Assembly: GCF_002483235.1 (NCBI RefSeq)
Contig: NZ_DLHN01000022.1
Span: 134,713 to 198,712 of the forward strand
Length of the DNA stretch: 64,000 nt
Origin: Pedobacter glucosidilyticus
Lineage (GTDB): Bacteria; Bacteroidota; Bacteroidia; Sphingobacteriales; Sphingobacteriaceae
Direction: 5' to 3'
The translations under genes and the position numbers were made by a program. A model generated the notes under the pieces. That model was not told the origin of the DNA, ran no database searches, and saw only the letters and a list, made by a program, of their open reading frames with translations. This document shows positions 8,022 to 16,681 of this stretch, piece by piece; position 1 is the stretch's first letter, and every line of letters begins with the position of its first letter.

Positions 8022-9956
8022 CTATTTATAACTACGTTGTGTTAATTTAACATTCTCGAATACCAATTCTTCTTTATGAAGCTCTTCTGGTTGGTTTTTA
8101 CCTTTATACTCCCATGCTGCTACATAAGCATAATCATCATCGTTTCTTAAAGCCTCGCCTTCTGGTGTTTGATACTCTTCTCTAAAGTGTCCACCGCAAG
8201 ACTCGTTACGGTTTAAAGCATCGTCTACCATAAGCTCACCAAGCTCGATAAAATCTGCTACACGACCAGCTTTTTCTAATGATTGATTTACTTCTTCGCC
8301 TTCACCTAACACAATAGCATTTTTCCAGAAGTCTTCTCTTAAATCAGAAATAAGTTTCTTAGCTTTTTTCAGGCCTTCCTCGCTACGAGACATACCGCAG
8401 TATTCCCACATGATTTTTCCTAAATCTCTATGATACTCGTCAACTGTTTTGTTGCCTCTTAAAGAAAGTAAGGTTTTGATGTTTTCCTCAACTTCTTTCT
8501 TGGTTTGCTCAAAAGCAGGGTGGTTAGTATTGATAGGTGCTGGTCCTATGGTAGCTAAATAATCACCCACAGTGTAAGGAATTACGAAGTAACCATCTGC
8601 TAAACCTTGCATTAATGCTGATGCACCTAAACGGTTAGCACCATGGTCAGAGAAGTTTGCTTCACCTAAAGCATATAAACCTGGTACAGATGTCATTAAG
8701 TTATAATCAACCCAAAGACCACCCATAGTATAGTGCACCGCAGGATAAATTCTCATAGGTTGCTCATACGGGTTTTCATCTGTAATTTGATAATACATAT
8801 CAAATAAGTTTCCGTATTTAGCTGCTACAGTATCCTTTCCTAGTCTGTTGATAGAATCAGAAAAATCTAAAAATACGGCTAAGCCTGATTTTCCTACACC
8901 ACGACCTTCATCACAAACTTGTTTAGCATTTCTTGAAGCCACATCACGAGGAACAAGGTTACCAAATGATGGATATTTACGCTCTAAGAAATAATCTCTG
9001 TCTTCTTCTTTAATATCTTTAGCTTTTATCTCTCCGTTACGTAATTTTTGAGATAAATCTACCGTTTTAGGAACCCATACTCTACCATCATTTCTTAATG
9101 ACTCAGACATCAGCGTAAGCTTAGACTGGTGATCTCCGGTTACCGGGATACAAGTTGGGTGAATTTGCGTATAGCAAGGGTTGCCAAAGAATGCACCGCG
9201 TTTGTGTGCTCTCCATGCCGCTGTAACGTTAGAACCCATAGCATTGGTTGATAGATAGAATACGTTTCCGTAGCCACCAGTGCATAAAAGTACTGCATGT
9301 GCGGCATGTGTTTCTATTTTACCGTTAACCAGATTACGAGTTACAATACCTTGGGCTTTACCATCTACCACAACTAAGTCTAACATTTCTGAGCGGGTAT
9401 ACATCTTCACTTTACCCTCATTAATTTGACGGTTAAGTGCTGAGTATGCACCTAAAAGTAACTGCTGTCCGGTTTGCCCACGAGCGTAAAATGTTCTGGA
9501 AACTTGCGCTCCACCAAAAGAACGGTTATCTAATAAACCACCATATTCACGAGCAAAAGGAACACCTTGAGCTACGCATTGGTCAATAATATTTACTGAA
9601 ACTTCTGCTAAACGATAAACGTTTGCCTCTCTAGCTCTGTAGTCTCCACCTTTAATGGTATCGTAAAATAAGCGGAAGACAGAGTCTCCATCATTACGGT
9701 AATTTTTTGCTGCGTTGATACCACCTTGAGCCGCGATAGAGTGTGCTCTTCTTGGGCTATCTTGGAAACAAAAAGCTTTTACATTGTAGCCTAACTCTGC
9801 CAATGAGGCAGCAGCTGATGCACCTGCTAAACCTGTACCTACTACTATAATATCGTATTTACGTTTGTTTGCAGGGTTTACCAGTTTTAGATTGAATTTG
9901 TGTTTACTCCACTTTTCGGCCAAAGGGCCTTCTGGAATTTTTGCATCTAACTTCAT
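8022..9956 (-). CDS. sdhA: Succinate dehydrogenase/fumarate reductase flavoprotein subunit
   Basis: 644 residues. It oxidises succinate to fumarate (or the reverse) with covalent FAD. The dinucleotide fold VVGTGLAGASAAA has GxGxxG at 40-45. The FAD-linking His is His72 in RRAHSIAAQGG. The active-site block HPTCIPVTGDHQSKL and the HYTMGGLWVD and GLYALGEANFSDHGANRLG signatures follow. Length and the FrdA-like sequence fit the Bacteroidota type-B enzyme encoded with a single cytochrome b subunit. It is preceded by sdhC with a 48-base gap. Confidence 0.97.
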   Translation of the reverse strand: MKLDAKIPEGPLAEKWSKHKFNLKLVNPANKRKYDIIVVGTGLAGASAAASLAELGYNVKAFCFQDSPRRAHSIAAQGGINAAKNYRNDGDSVFRLFYDTIKGGDYRAREANVYRLAEVSVNIIDQCVAQGVPFAREYGGLLDNRSFGGAQVSRTFYARGQTGQQLLLGAYSALNRQINEGKVKMYTRSEMLDLVVVDGKAQGIVTRNLVNGKIETHAAHAVLLCTGGYGNVFYLSTNAMGSNVTAAWRAHKRGAFFGNPCYTQIHPTCIPVTGDHQSKLTLMSESLRNDGRVWVPKTVDLSQKLRNGEIKAKDIKEEDRDYFLERKYPSFGNLVPRDVASRNAKQVCDEGRGVGKSGLAVFLDFSDSINRLGKDTVAAKYGNLFDMYYQITDENPYEQPMRIYPAVHYTMGGLWVDYNLMTSVPGLYALGEANFSDHGANRLGASALMQGLADGYFVIPYTVGDYLATIGPAPINTNHPAFEQTKKEVEENIKTLLSLRGNKTVDEYHRDLGKIMWEYCGMSRSEEGLKKAKKLISDLREDFWKNAIVLGEGEEVNQSLEKAGRVADFIELGELMVDDALNRNESCGGHFREEYQTPEGEALRNDDDYAYVAAWEYKGKNQPEELHKEELVFENVKLTQRSYK

Positions 9957-10004
9957 CTTTATCTATTTTTTTCAGGAATATGTATGTATTCCTGTGTTAT
10001 CTAC

Positions 10005-10772
10005 TTATTTAAAAAAGAAATATAAAGGCATTGCAGCAAACCCTATTGGGACTAATACTGAAAACACCCAAACACCAAGAAAGTTTATCAATGGTCTATA
10101 TTTACTGTGGTTCCACCCTAAAGTTTGGAAAGCACTTTGGAAACCATGTAATAAGTGGAAAGCAAGTGCCGCCATAGCAACAACATATAATGCCACTATC
10201 CAAAGTTGTTGGAAAGAAAAAGCAACTGCTTTGTATAAATCTTTCGCTTTAATGATTTGAACACCATTTTCTACATAAGATACATGGCCCGTAAACTCAG
10301 CCTCAGTAAGCTCTTTAACTTGTGTAATGCCTGTGTTTAAATCTGTACGGTACTCTATATAAGGTGTAGTACCCCAGTGGTAGTTATACCAGAAATTGCT
10401 CATGTGTACCACTATGAAAATAAAAATCATAGTACCTAAAATACCCATGTTTCTAGATGACCATATACTGCCATTACCAGCTTTTTTTGCATAAGGAACA
10501 GGACGAGCAGCTTTGTTTTTTTGTGTTAAAATGATGGCCCAAATGGTGTGTACCAAAATAGAAAGGTAAAGTAAGTACGATACAACCTTTATCGGGGCGA
10601 AATTTGTCATGAAATAAGCGTATTCATTAAATGCTAATCCGGCATCGTCTTTAAATAATTGAAAATTTCCAATTAAGTGGATGATGAGGAAAGAACATAG
10701 AAATAAACCGGTTAAACACATGATCAGTTTCTTCCCTAAGGTTGAGGAAAAAGTTTTAGAAAAATTGCTCAT
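10005..10772 (-). CDS. sdhC: Succinate dehydrogenase cytochrome b subunit (type B)
   Basis: 255 residues from the chosen start (MSNFSKTFSS); an upstream in-frame ATG at 10802 would add ten residues, but it falls inside the -7 promoter element, so it is rejected. The single membrane anchor has five hydrophobic helices, as in type-B (Wolinella/Bacillus-like) enzymes. Conserved His residues occur in the helices (LIIHLIGNF, SILVHTIWA, IVVHMSNFW, AFHLLHGFQSA) as di-heme ligands. It is the first gene of sdhCAB, feeding electrons to menaquinone. Confidence 0.93.
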   Translation of the reverse strand: MSNFSKTFSSTLGKKLIMCLTGLFLCSFLIIHLIGNFQLFKDDAGLAFNEYAYFMTNFAPIKVVSYLLYLSILVHTIWAIILTQKNKAARPVPYAKKAGNGSIWSSRNMGILGTMIFIFIVVHMSNFWYNYHWGTTPYIEYRTDLNTGITQVKELTEAEFTGHVSYVENGVQIIKAKDLYKAVAFSFQQLWIVALYVVAMAALAFHLLHGFQSAFQTLGWNHSKYRPLINFLGVWVFSVLVPIGFAAMPLYFFFK

Positions 10773-10799
10773 TATATTGTATTTAAGGTTTTTTGTTTG

Positions 10800-10807
10800 C
10801 AAAAGTA
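10800..10807 (-). promoter_or_regulatory. -7 element of the sdhCAB promoter
   Basis: On the minus strand TACTTTTG fits TAnnTTTG, 27 bases before the sdhC start. The matching upstream TTTG is not exact. An inverted repeat (10825-10880) occupies the region just upstream. Confidence 0.5.
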
Positions 10808-10824
10808 TTTATTAAATGCTGAAA

Positions 10825-10880
10825 ATTAGAAATGGTTTTGACTATTTAAAATGTAAATACTTATTTAGAACCATTCTAAT
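10825..10880. promoter_or_regulatory. Inverted repeat upstream of sdhC (possible operator)
   Basis: ATTAGAAATGGTTTT (10825-10839) is mirrored by AGAACCATTCTAAT (10867-10880), with one bulged base and one mismatch and a 27-base spacer. It lies roughly 20-75 bases upstream of the sdh -7 element, a place for a regulator site. Function is inferred from position only. Confidence 0.45.
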
Positions 10881-11003
10881 TTTTTTTATTTATAGCAATG
10901 TAAATAATTCATTAAAAATCTATTTTAATAAAACTATCCATAATTAAACAGTTAAATATTTGATAAATTATTAAAGGCAAACGTGTGTACTAAAAATATT
11001 GTT

Positions 11004-11651
11004 TTATACTTTAAAGATTTTTGAGCCTCCTATAGCAAAAATTTGTGCCTCTTCGCTCTTTTTTAAAGTATATTTTCCAGTAAACTTACCAAATGCAGGC
11101 AAAATACCCTCGTTTTCCTTAAAATAGAAACAAGGGAGACTTATTTTTTGTTTTCCTTTACCTGAAATGGTGATTCCTGGGTGTAGATGTCCATAAAGTA
11201 TAAATTTGTTGGATTTTTCTTTAGGTAAATCATGTAAGAATAATAAAAAACCTAGGTTATAATCTTTAACTACTGTAATATCAAGTTGTTTATATAAAGT
11301 ATCCGGTAAAATATCATGATTTCCTTTTACTAAAATTAGTTTTATGTTGAGATGTAGCTCTCGCCAAAGCTGAAACCATTCCCAATCCTGATTAAAATCG
11401 CTATGAAATAAATCGCCTAAAAAAATAATAGTCTCTGGCTGATGTTTATCTATCAAGTCTGATAAAGTTGCCAAATCTTCTTGCGCTAATTGCTTAGGTA
11501 TTGGAATTCCCGATTTTCTAAAATGGCCACCTTTACCTAAATGCACATCGGCAAGTAATAGCGTTCTATATGTAGGTAGTAAAATCGCTTTCTCGGGTAA
11601 TAACACTAAATCTTCATTAGCGATTTTAACGCTGTAAAAATGGTTTGGCAT
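11004..11651 (-). CDS. pdeM: Ligase-associated DNA damage response endonuclease PdeM-like metallophosphoesterase
   Basis: 215 residues. Calcineurin-like phosphoesterase motifs are complete: LLADVHLGKGGHFRKSG (Asp35, His37), GDLFHSD (Asp80), GNHD (Asn111, His112), and GHLHPG (His155, His157). The HLGKGGHFRKSGIPIP block is characteristic of the PdeM family, usually linked to a ligase/helicase/exonuclease repair set; those partners are not in this window. The start codon lies only 8 bases after a long palindrome that terminates the upstream degQ-type gene. Confidence 0.85.
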   Translation of the reverse strand: MPNHFYSVKIANEDLVLLPEKAILLPTYRTLLLADVHLGKGGHFRKSGIPIPKQLAQEDLATLSDLIDKHQPETIIFLGDLFHSDFNQDWEWFQLWRELHLNIKLILVKGNHDILPDTLYKQLDITVVKDYNLGFLLFLHDLPKEKSNKFILYGHLHPGITISGKGKQKISLPCFYFKENEGILPAFGKFTGKYTLKKSEEAQIFAIGGSKIFKV

Positions 11652-11659
11652 AGTTACAA

Positions 11660-11700
11660 AAATAGCAAGTCCTGAAGAATTTCTTCAGGACTTGCTATTT
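11660..11700 (-). terminator. Near-perfect 41-base palindromic terminator
   Basis: Two perfectly complementary 20-base arms flank one central base. On the minus strand the hairpin is followed by TATTTTTG-like T-rich sequence. It lies 21 bases after the degQ-type stop and ends just before the pdeM start codon. Confidence 0.8.
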
Positions 11701-11721
11701 ATTAGTATATGTTATCAAAAA

Positions 11722-13263
11722 TTATTTTACTGGGAAAGTAAAGCGGAACTGACCGCCATCTGGGGTGATACCTTGGATAGATAGCATATTGTTTTTAGTA
11801 GCGCTTAATGCAGCGTTTACTTGGTCTGTATTATTTACGCCTCTACCATTAATACCGGTAATAATGGTCCCTTTTGGTACCTCGTACATGTCAAAAGCTT
11901 TACCTGGGGCAACACTATTTACAATAACACCCGAGCTTACACCGTATTTTTTCTTATCAGCATCTTTTAAAGGTGAGAATGTTGCACCTAAAGTGTTCAT
12001 AATTTCTGATGAAGCTACTGATGAATTGTTAGATGCTAATTTGTTAGCTTCTGCACCTTTAAGGGTTAAATTAAAGGTTTTTAAATCTCCGTCTCTTAAA
12101 ACAGTTAATTGTACTTTATCTCCAGGGCGCATTCTACCTATTTTTTCTTGCAACTCAGAAGAAGTGATAACATTATCTCCGTTTAATTTTTTGATGATGT
12201 CTCCCTTCTTAATTCCGGCAGTAGCTGCTGCACCACCATCTACAGTAGATGATACATATAAACCATTTATTTCTTTAATTTTTAAACTTTCAGCAACATC
12301 AGCGTTAAGCTCTTGGAAAGTTACACCTATAAAGCCACGTTTAACTTCACCGTATTTGATAAAGTCGTCCATTACTTTTTTAGCTAAATTAACTGGGATG
12401 GCGAAACCGTAACCTTCATATACCCCAGAACGTGATGCAATAGCAGAGTTGATACCAATAAGTTCGCCTTTAGCATTTACCAAAGCACCACCGCTATTTC
12501 CTCTATTGATAACTGCATCTGTTTGGATAAATGATTCTATAGAAGAGTTAACTGGAGGATTTTCTGGGTCATAATCTCTAGGATTAATTTGATCTTGAGC
12601 TAAAATTCCAATAGATCTTGCTTTAGCACTTACAATACCCGCAGTTACAGTTGATTCTAGCGTAAGCGGATAACCTACGGCTAATACCCATTCTCCTACT
12701 CTTACATCATCAGAGTTGCCTAACTTTACGATTGGTAAATTATTAGCATCTATTTTTATAAGGGCTAAATCGGTATTTTTATCACGACCGATAACTTTAG
12801 CTTGTAAAACTCTTTTATCTGTTAAAATAACTTCTATTTTGTCTGCATCTTCTACCACGTGGTTATTGGTCATGATGTAACCATCGCCGGTAACAATTAC
12901 GCCAGAACCTTTACCCATTGCAGGGGTATTGGATTGTGGGCGACTTCTTCTGCCAAAAAAATCTTCAAACATATCTCCAAACGGATCGGCGTAACCTCCT
13001 GATGAAGCCGAGCGGTTATAAGTAGTTCTTACGTGTACTACACCTGGTGAAACAGCCGCCGCTGCTTGTGTAAAATCTAATGCACCGGTTGAAGATATAA
13101 CTTCTGAACTTGGGTTGTTTGCGAAATAAACTTTTTGTCTATCATCAAGACCCATGCCTTGGAAAGATTTATCTTCCAGTAATTTATAAGCACCTACAGC
13201 AATTGCTCCGCCAACAAAAGCTGTAAGGAGGCTCATCCCAATTTTCTTCATATTGTTTGTCAT
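11722..13263 (-). CDS. DegQ/HtrA-family periplasmic serine endoprotease
   Basis: 513 residues from MTNNMKKIG; an earlier ATG at 13308 is possible but adds an unlikely polar leader before the signal/anchor helix (about 6-27). The trypsin-like domain has the triad His135 (MTNNHVVED), Asp165 (KNTDLALI) and Ser257 (RGNSGGALVN). Two PDZ domains follow (about 300-385 and 425-510). The long LA loop rich in Gly/Ser/Phe after the first strands is typical of DegP/DegQ. It handles misfolded envelope proteins. Monocistronic, with a strong terminator. Confidence 0.93.
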   Translation of the reverse strand: MTNNMKKIGMSLLTAFVGGAIAVGAYKLLEDKSFQGMGLDDRQKVYFANNPSSEVISSTGALDFTQAAAAVSPGVVHVRTTYNRSASSGGYADPFGDMFEDFFGRRSRPQSNTPAMGKGSGVIVTGDGYIMTNNHVVEDADKIEVILTDKRVLQAKVIGRDKNTDLALIKIDANNLPIVKLGNSDDVRVGEWVLAVGYPLTLESTVTAGIVSAKARSIGILAQDQINPRDYDPENPPVNSSIESFIQTDAVINRGNSGGALVNAKGELIGINSAIASRSGVYEGYGFAIPVNLAKKVMDDFIKYGEVKRGFIGVTFQELNADVAESLKIKEINGLYVSSTVDGGAAATAGIKKGDIIKKLNGDNVITSSELQEKIGRMRPGDKVQLTVLRDGDLKTFNLTLKGAEANKLASNNSSVASSEIMNTLGATFSPLKDADKKKYGVSSGVIVNSVAPGKAFDMYEVPKGTIITGINGRGVNNTDQVNAALSATKNNMLSIQGITPDGGQFRFTFPVK

Positions 13264-13452
13264 GCTTTCTAATTTTTGTCTATAACTTAATCCCAAAAAT
13301 AATACCATTAAGACGTAGCTTGCAAGTATATGTTATCTGTTTTGATGTTAAAAAATGTTAAAACTTTAAATATAAATTATAAAAATTAACAATATTTTGC
13401 TTGTGAGCTATTGTTTGCACAACATTTATTATTTACCGATGTTTGTGTAATC

Positions 13453-14241
13453 ATGGAATTAAATTTTTATAAATACCAAGGTGCCGGAAATGATTTTGTT
13501 ATGGTAGATAACAGAAAAACGGGCTTCAATCATCATCATCCGGCATTATTAGCTAAAATATGCGATAGAAGGTTTGGTGTTGGTGCAGATGGTATTATGT
13601 TCCTTGAAGATAAAGAAGGCTATGATTTTGAGATGATTTATTACAATGCTAATGGTTACCCAAGTAGCATGTGTGGTAATGGCGGAAGGTGCATGGTAGC
13701 TTTTGCTAAATTTTTAGGAATCATTAATCAAGAGACTGATTTTTTGGCAGTTGATGGACCTCATTATGCAAAAATTTCAGAAGAAGGAGATTGGGTAAGC
13801 TTACAAATGATTGATGTTGATGTCATAAAAATGGATGGACATGATTATGTCATAAACACAGGCTCTCCGCATTTTGTACGTTTAGAAACATCAGACATAT
13901 CTAAAAAAAATGTTTTTGAGGAAGGTAGAAACATCCGGTACAATGAAACTTACCATAAAGAGGGTATTAATGTAAATTTTGTTGAGGATAAACAAGACCA
14001 CTTGTTTGTAAGGACTTATGAAAGAGGTGTAGAAGATGAAACTTACGCTTGTGGAACTGGTGTTACCGCTGTTGCATTAGCTATGGCTAAACATAAAGGT
14101 TTAAGTGGACATATCTCAACACCCATTAAAGTTTTAGGTGGAGATTTAACCATCAAGTTTGATTATGATGGAGTACATTATCGTAATATATTTTTAGAAG
14201 GCCCTGCAAAGCAAGTTTTTAAAGGCTTAATAAACCTTTAA
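13453..14241 (+). CDS. dapF: Diaminopimelate epimerase
   Basis: 262 residues from MELNFYKY; an upstream ATG at 13411 exists, but FYKYQGAGNDFVMVDN is the usual family N-terminus. It interconverts LL- and meso-diaminopimelate for lysine and peptidoglycan. The two catalytic cysteines are Cys74 (SSMCGNGGRC) and Cys200 (TYACGTGVTA). Monocistronic in this window. Confidence 0.96.
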   Translation: MELNFYKYQGAGNDFVMVDNRKTGFNHHHPALLAKICDRRFGVGADGIMFLEDKEGYDFEMIYYNANGYPSSMCGNGGRCMVAFAKFLGIINQETDFLAVDGPHYAKISEEGDWVSLQMIDVDVIKMDGHDYVINTGSPHFVRLETSDISKKNVFEEGRNIRYNETYHKEGINVNFVEDKQDHLFVRTYERGVEDETYACGTGVTAVALAMAKHKGLSGHISTPIKVLGGDLTIKFDYDGVHYRNIFLEGPAKQVFKGLINL

Positions 14242-14251
14242 TATCTGGAGT

Positions 14252-16240
14252 TTAATCTTCTTCAAATTCTGTAATGTGTATAGCGTTTTTAATAGCTAAG
14301 TCTAATTCTTGACTGCATTTTTCCAGCAATTTTAAAAGATGCTTATTTACAGACTCTGAGTTTTCATATTGTAGCAATTCTATAATCCCTAGAACAGATG
14401 CTAAAGGTTTTCTAACTTGATGAGCATTAAACCAGGCTGTTTTTTTAAGAATTTCGTTTTGCTCCTTAATTTTTGCTTCTCTAATTTTTCTTTCTGTAAT
14501 CTCACTTTCAATAGCTATATAGCCAATATGATGATTTTGGTCGTCAAAAATTGGCCCTCCGTCTATTTGAAGCCAATATTTTCTGCCAGTCTTAGAAAAA
14601 TTGGCTACTTCAACATTAAAAAATTCTTTATTCTTTAATGCTTCATTTAATTTATCAACTGCTTCTTGACTTTCTTCTGGATAGAGAATAAAATCCCAAG
14701 GCGTTTTCCCCAAAATTTCATTTTCTTGATATCCGGTAAGTTCTATAAATGCAGCATTTACCCATTCTATTTTTCCTTCAACATCTGTAATTACAATAAG
14801 ACTTTTTACTTTGCGTACAATTTCTTCTAGGCGTTTATTTTTTCTATTTACAAAAGTTATTTCTTCTATATCTTGTATAGAGCCTATAACCTTTTCTAAA
14901 GTACCTGCTGAATTATATTTTAAAATTGATTGGTCGTAAATAAGTTTAAAATCTCCATTAATAGTCTTAAACCTATACTTTCTTTTAATTGTTTGATACT
15001 TTTGTTCTACTGCTTCTCTAAAAATGGTATCGTTTTCAATAAAATCTGATGGGTGCATACGCTCTACCCACCAAGAATCTGGGTGATTAGCTTCTTTTAC
15101 ACCATAACCCATAATAGAATTTATGTTGCCTGTTAATCTAATGCGGGCATTTTTAATGTCCCATTCATAAAGTGCATCATTGGTTAATAATGCGAGTTGC
15201 TCAAAACGTTCAAGTGTTTTATGGATAAGTTGGTCTTTAAGGGTTATTTCGCTAACATCTTTTATATAACCTTCTACTGTAAACTTTTGCTTTTTAGGGT
15301 CTTTTAAAGTTCCGGCAAATAAAATATATCTTAACTCGTTTTCTTTTTTAAATCTTATAGTACATTCATTAATGGTAAAGCCCATTTTAAACGAGCATAA
15401 AAAGTGCTCTAATTTATTTTGGTCTTCTTTAACGACACTATTTTTTAAAATATTAAGCGGAGAAAAATTTTCTAAGTTATGGATGTTAAGTAGTTCAAAA
15501 AATCCTGCACTAGGTTCTAAGTGTTCCGTTTCTAAATTAAACTCCCAGCCTGCAATTTGTGCTATCTTTTGTGTATTAAAAAGTTTATTCTTATTGTACT
15601 CTATTACTTCTAAACTTTGTAACAACTTATTGTTTTGGATTTCAAGTTGTTGTTGATGATGTTTAAGTTCTTCTTTGATTTTCAATTGCTCGGTAATATC
15701 TACAGCTAAAACCAAACGGGCTGATTTTCCTTTGTAATTAATTTCATACGCATGTACATTAACCTTTATTTGTTCGCCATTTTTTAAAATGTGTATCCAA
15801 GGCTCATCGTATGAAATTCTTTTCGGAGATGATAAAATATCATTTAATAATCTTTCTTTTTCAGTATCTGGTCTTATATCTAAAATTGTTTTTGATAAAA
15901 ACTCTTGTTTGCTATAACCATAATTTTTTATTGCAGCTTTGTTAACCTCTATAAATTTTAAACTTTTTAAGTCGTAGATATACATGGGGTTAGGATTAGC
16001 ATCAAACATATTACGATAATCCTTTTCAGACTTGCTTAGCTTATCAAAATATTTGTTGATAAGTTTATAAAGTAATAAGCTGGTTATGGTAACAAATAAC
16101 AATCCTTTTATGGTATTGGCCCAATTGTTATCGCATAAAACATGGTCTTTAAAAAAATAATCTAGGGCCCTATCACTAAAATATATCCATGAAATACCTA
16201 AGACAAAATAATAAAGCGTTATTTTTTTTTGGCTATTCAT
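14252..16240 (-). CDS. Multi-PAS membrane protein with a dimerisation/phosphoacceptor helix but no ATPase domain
   Basis: 662 residues. Two N-terminal membrane helices (about 6-25 and 42-62) precede four PAS-type domains (about 72-190, 220-330, 345-455, 465-590; clear cores MYIYDLKSLKFIEVN and VITDVEGKIEWVNAAF). The end is a histidine-kinase-like H box (WFNAHQVRKPLASVLG, His607) followed by one more helix, then the stop, with no N, G1 or G2 boxes. It may act as a sensor feeding another kinase or binding a partner through the helix pair. A terminator-ended small transcript lies directly upstream. Confidence 0.85.
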   Translation of the reverse strand: MNSQKKITLYYFVLGISWIYFSDRALDYFFKDHVLCDNNWANTIKGLLFVTITSLLLYKLINKYFDKLSKSEKDYRNMFDANPNPMYIYDLKSLKFIEVNKAAIKNYGYSKQEFLSKTILDIRPDTEKERLLNDILSSPKRISYDEPWIHILKNGEQIKVNVHAYEINYKGKSARLVLAVDITEQLKIKEELKHHQQQLEIQNNKLLQSLEVIEYNKNKLFNTQKIAQIAGWEFNLETEHLEPSAGFFELLNIHNLENFSPLNILKNSVVKEDQNKLEHFLCSFKMGFTINECTIRFKKENELRYILFAGTLKDPKKQKFTVEGYIKDVSEITLKDQLIHKTLERFEQLALLTNDALYEWDIKNARIRLTGNINSIMGYGVKEANHPDSWWVERMHPSDFIENDTIFREAVEQKYQTIKRKYRFKTINGDFKLIYDQSILKYNSAGTLEKVIGSIQDIEEITFVNRKNKRLEEIVRKVKSLIVITDVEGKIEWVNAAFIELTGYQENEILGKTPWDFILYPEESQEAVDKLNEALKNKEFFNVEVANFSKTGRKYWLQIDGGPIFDDQNHHIGYIAIESEITERKIREAKIKEQNEILKKTAWFNAHQVRKPLASVLGIIELLQYENSESVNKHLLKLLEKCSQELDLAIKNAIHITEFEED

Positions 16241-16319
16241 GCTGTTTTCAAACTTTTTAAAAGAATAGCAAAAGGTACTAATAATTATTTTACTTATAAC
16301 TTATTAATGGTAAAGGATA

Positions 16320-16402
16320 AGAAAAAAAGAGTCGCTCTAAACTGGAAGAACGACTCTTAAACCTAAACAAATTTTGTGATACTGAAGGTATCAGGACCTA
16401 AA
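16320..16402 (-). ncRNA. Candidate small RNA or attenuated leader upstream of the PAS gene
   Basis: A minus-strand TACATTTA (16409-16416) resembles a -7 element. The RNA from about 16402 would hold a perfect 6-bp hairpin (TGATAC/GTATCA) and end in a 12-bp terminator. The word CAGTTTAG occurs twice (16398-16405 straddling the start, and 16337-16344 in the terminator). There is no start codon inside. It could be an independent RNA or a transcription-attenuated leader of the PAS gene 80 bases further on. Confidence 0.4.
16321..16358 (-). terminator. Intrinsic terminator upstream of the PAS gene
   Basis: AAGAGTCG pairs with CGACTCTT, and four inner pairs (one G-U) form only on the minus strand. 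Seven T follow. The wobble pair shows that transcription runs on the minus strand. Confidence 0.75.
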
Positions 16403-16618
16403 CTGATGTAAATGTAAAGGCTAAATATTATTTTAACATTAACTTATGATGATTTTAAATACATTTCTAAACACTATCTACAAACCATTTTTATCATCAA
16501 AAAAGTGTTTAAAAGGTTTAAAACCAGTTTTTTTACCATATTTTCTGTTTCTTCAAGATGGTATTTTTGAGATATTTCTATCGCAATGTATTCATAATCA
16601 TCATCTAAGTATTATAAA

Positions 16619-16656
16619 AACAAAAAATCCCAGACTCTTTTGTAAGCCCAGGATTT
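16619..16656 (-). terminator. Terminator of the NTF2-like exported protein gene
   Basis: The outer stem AAATCC/GGATTT is followed by a T run on the minus strand. Seven further inner pairs include several G-U pairs that would be A-C mismatches on the plus strand, so the strand is clear. Confidence 0.7.
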
Positions 16657-16681
16657 ACACACATCTTTTTTATTACTGATA

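Larger units (their letters stand above)
16241..16681. other. Intergenic region with two minus-strand terminators and a possible small RNA
   Basis: About 440 bases without a credible protein gene. It holds the terminator of the downstream NTF2-like gene (16625-16656), a probable small transcript (16320-16402, minus) with its own terminator, and about 80 bases of leader before the PAS gene. A 77-codon plus-strand reading frame at 16446 is low-complexity and not supported. Confidence 0.6.

Noticed and set aside
13264..13308. N-terminal extension of the DegQ-type protease
   Set aside because: The added 15 residues precede a normal signal/anchor and contain a polar stretch; the internal ATG at 13263 gives the usual family start.
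16359..16372. 14-base word AAACCTAAACAAAT shared with the trp leader (35493-35506), with CTAAACTG near both
   Set aside because: At this length and A/T content a few such matches are expected by chance in 64 kb. In the trp leader part of the word is explained by the antiterminator arm, while the other copy is antisense to the likely transcript.
16373..16410. Possible 11-codon peptide on the plus strand (GTG start) near the small transcript
   Set aside because: No promoter on that strand, no repeated codon type that would suggest a leader peptide, and the hairpins clearly favour the minus strand.
16446..16679. 77-codon plus-strand open frame
   Set aside because: Composition is spacer-like (Phe/Leu/Ser runs), it runs over the minus-strand terminator of the NTF2-like gene, and it has no promoter or family signal.
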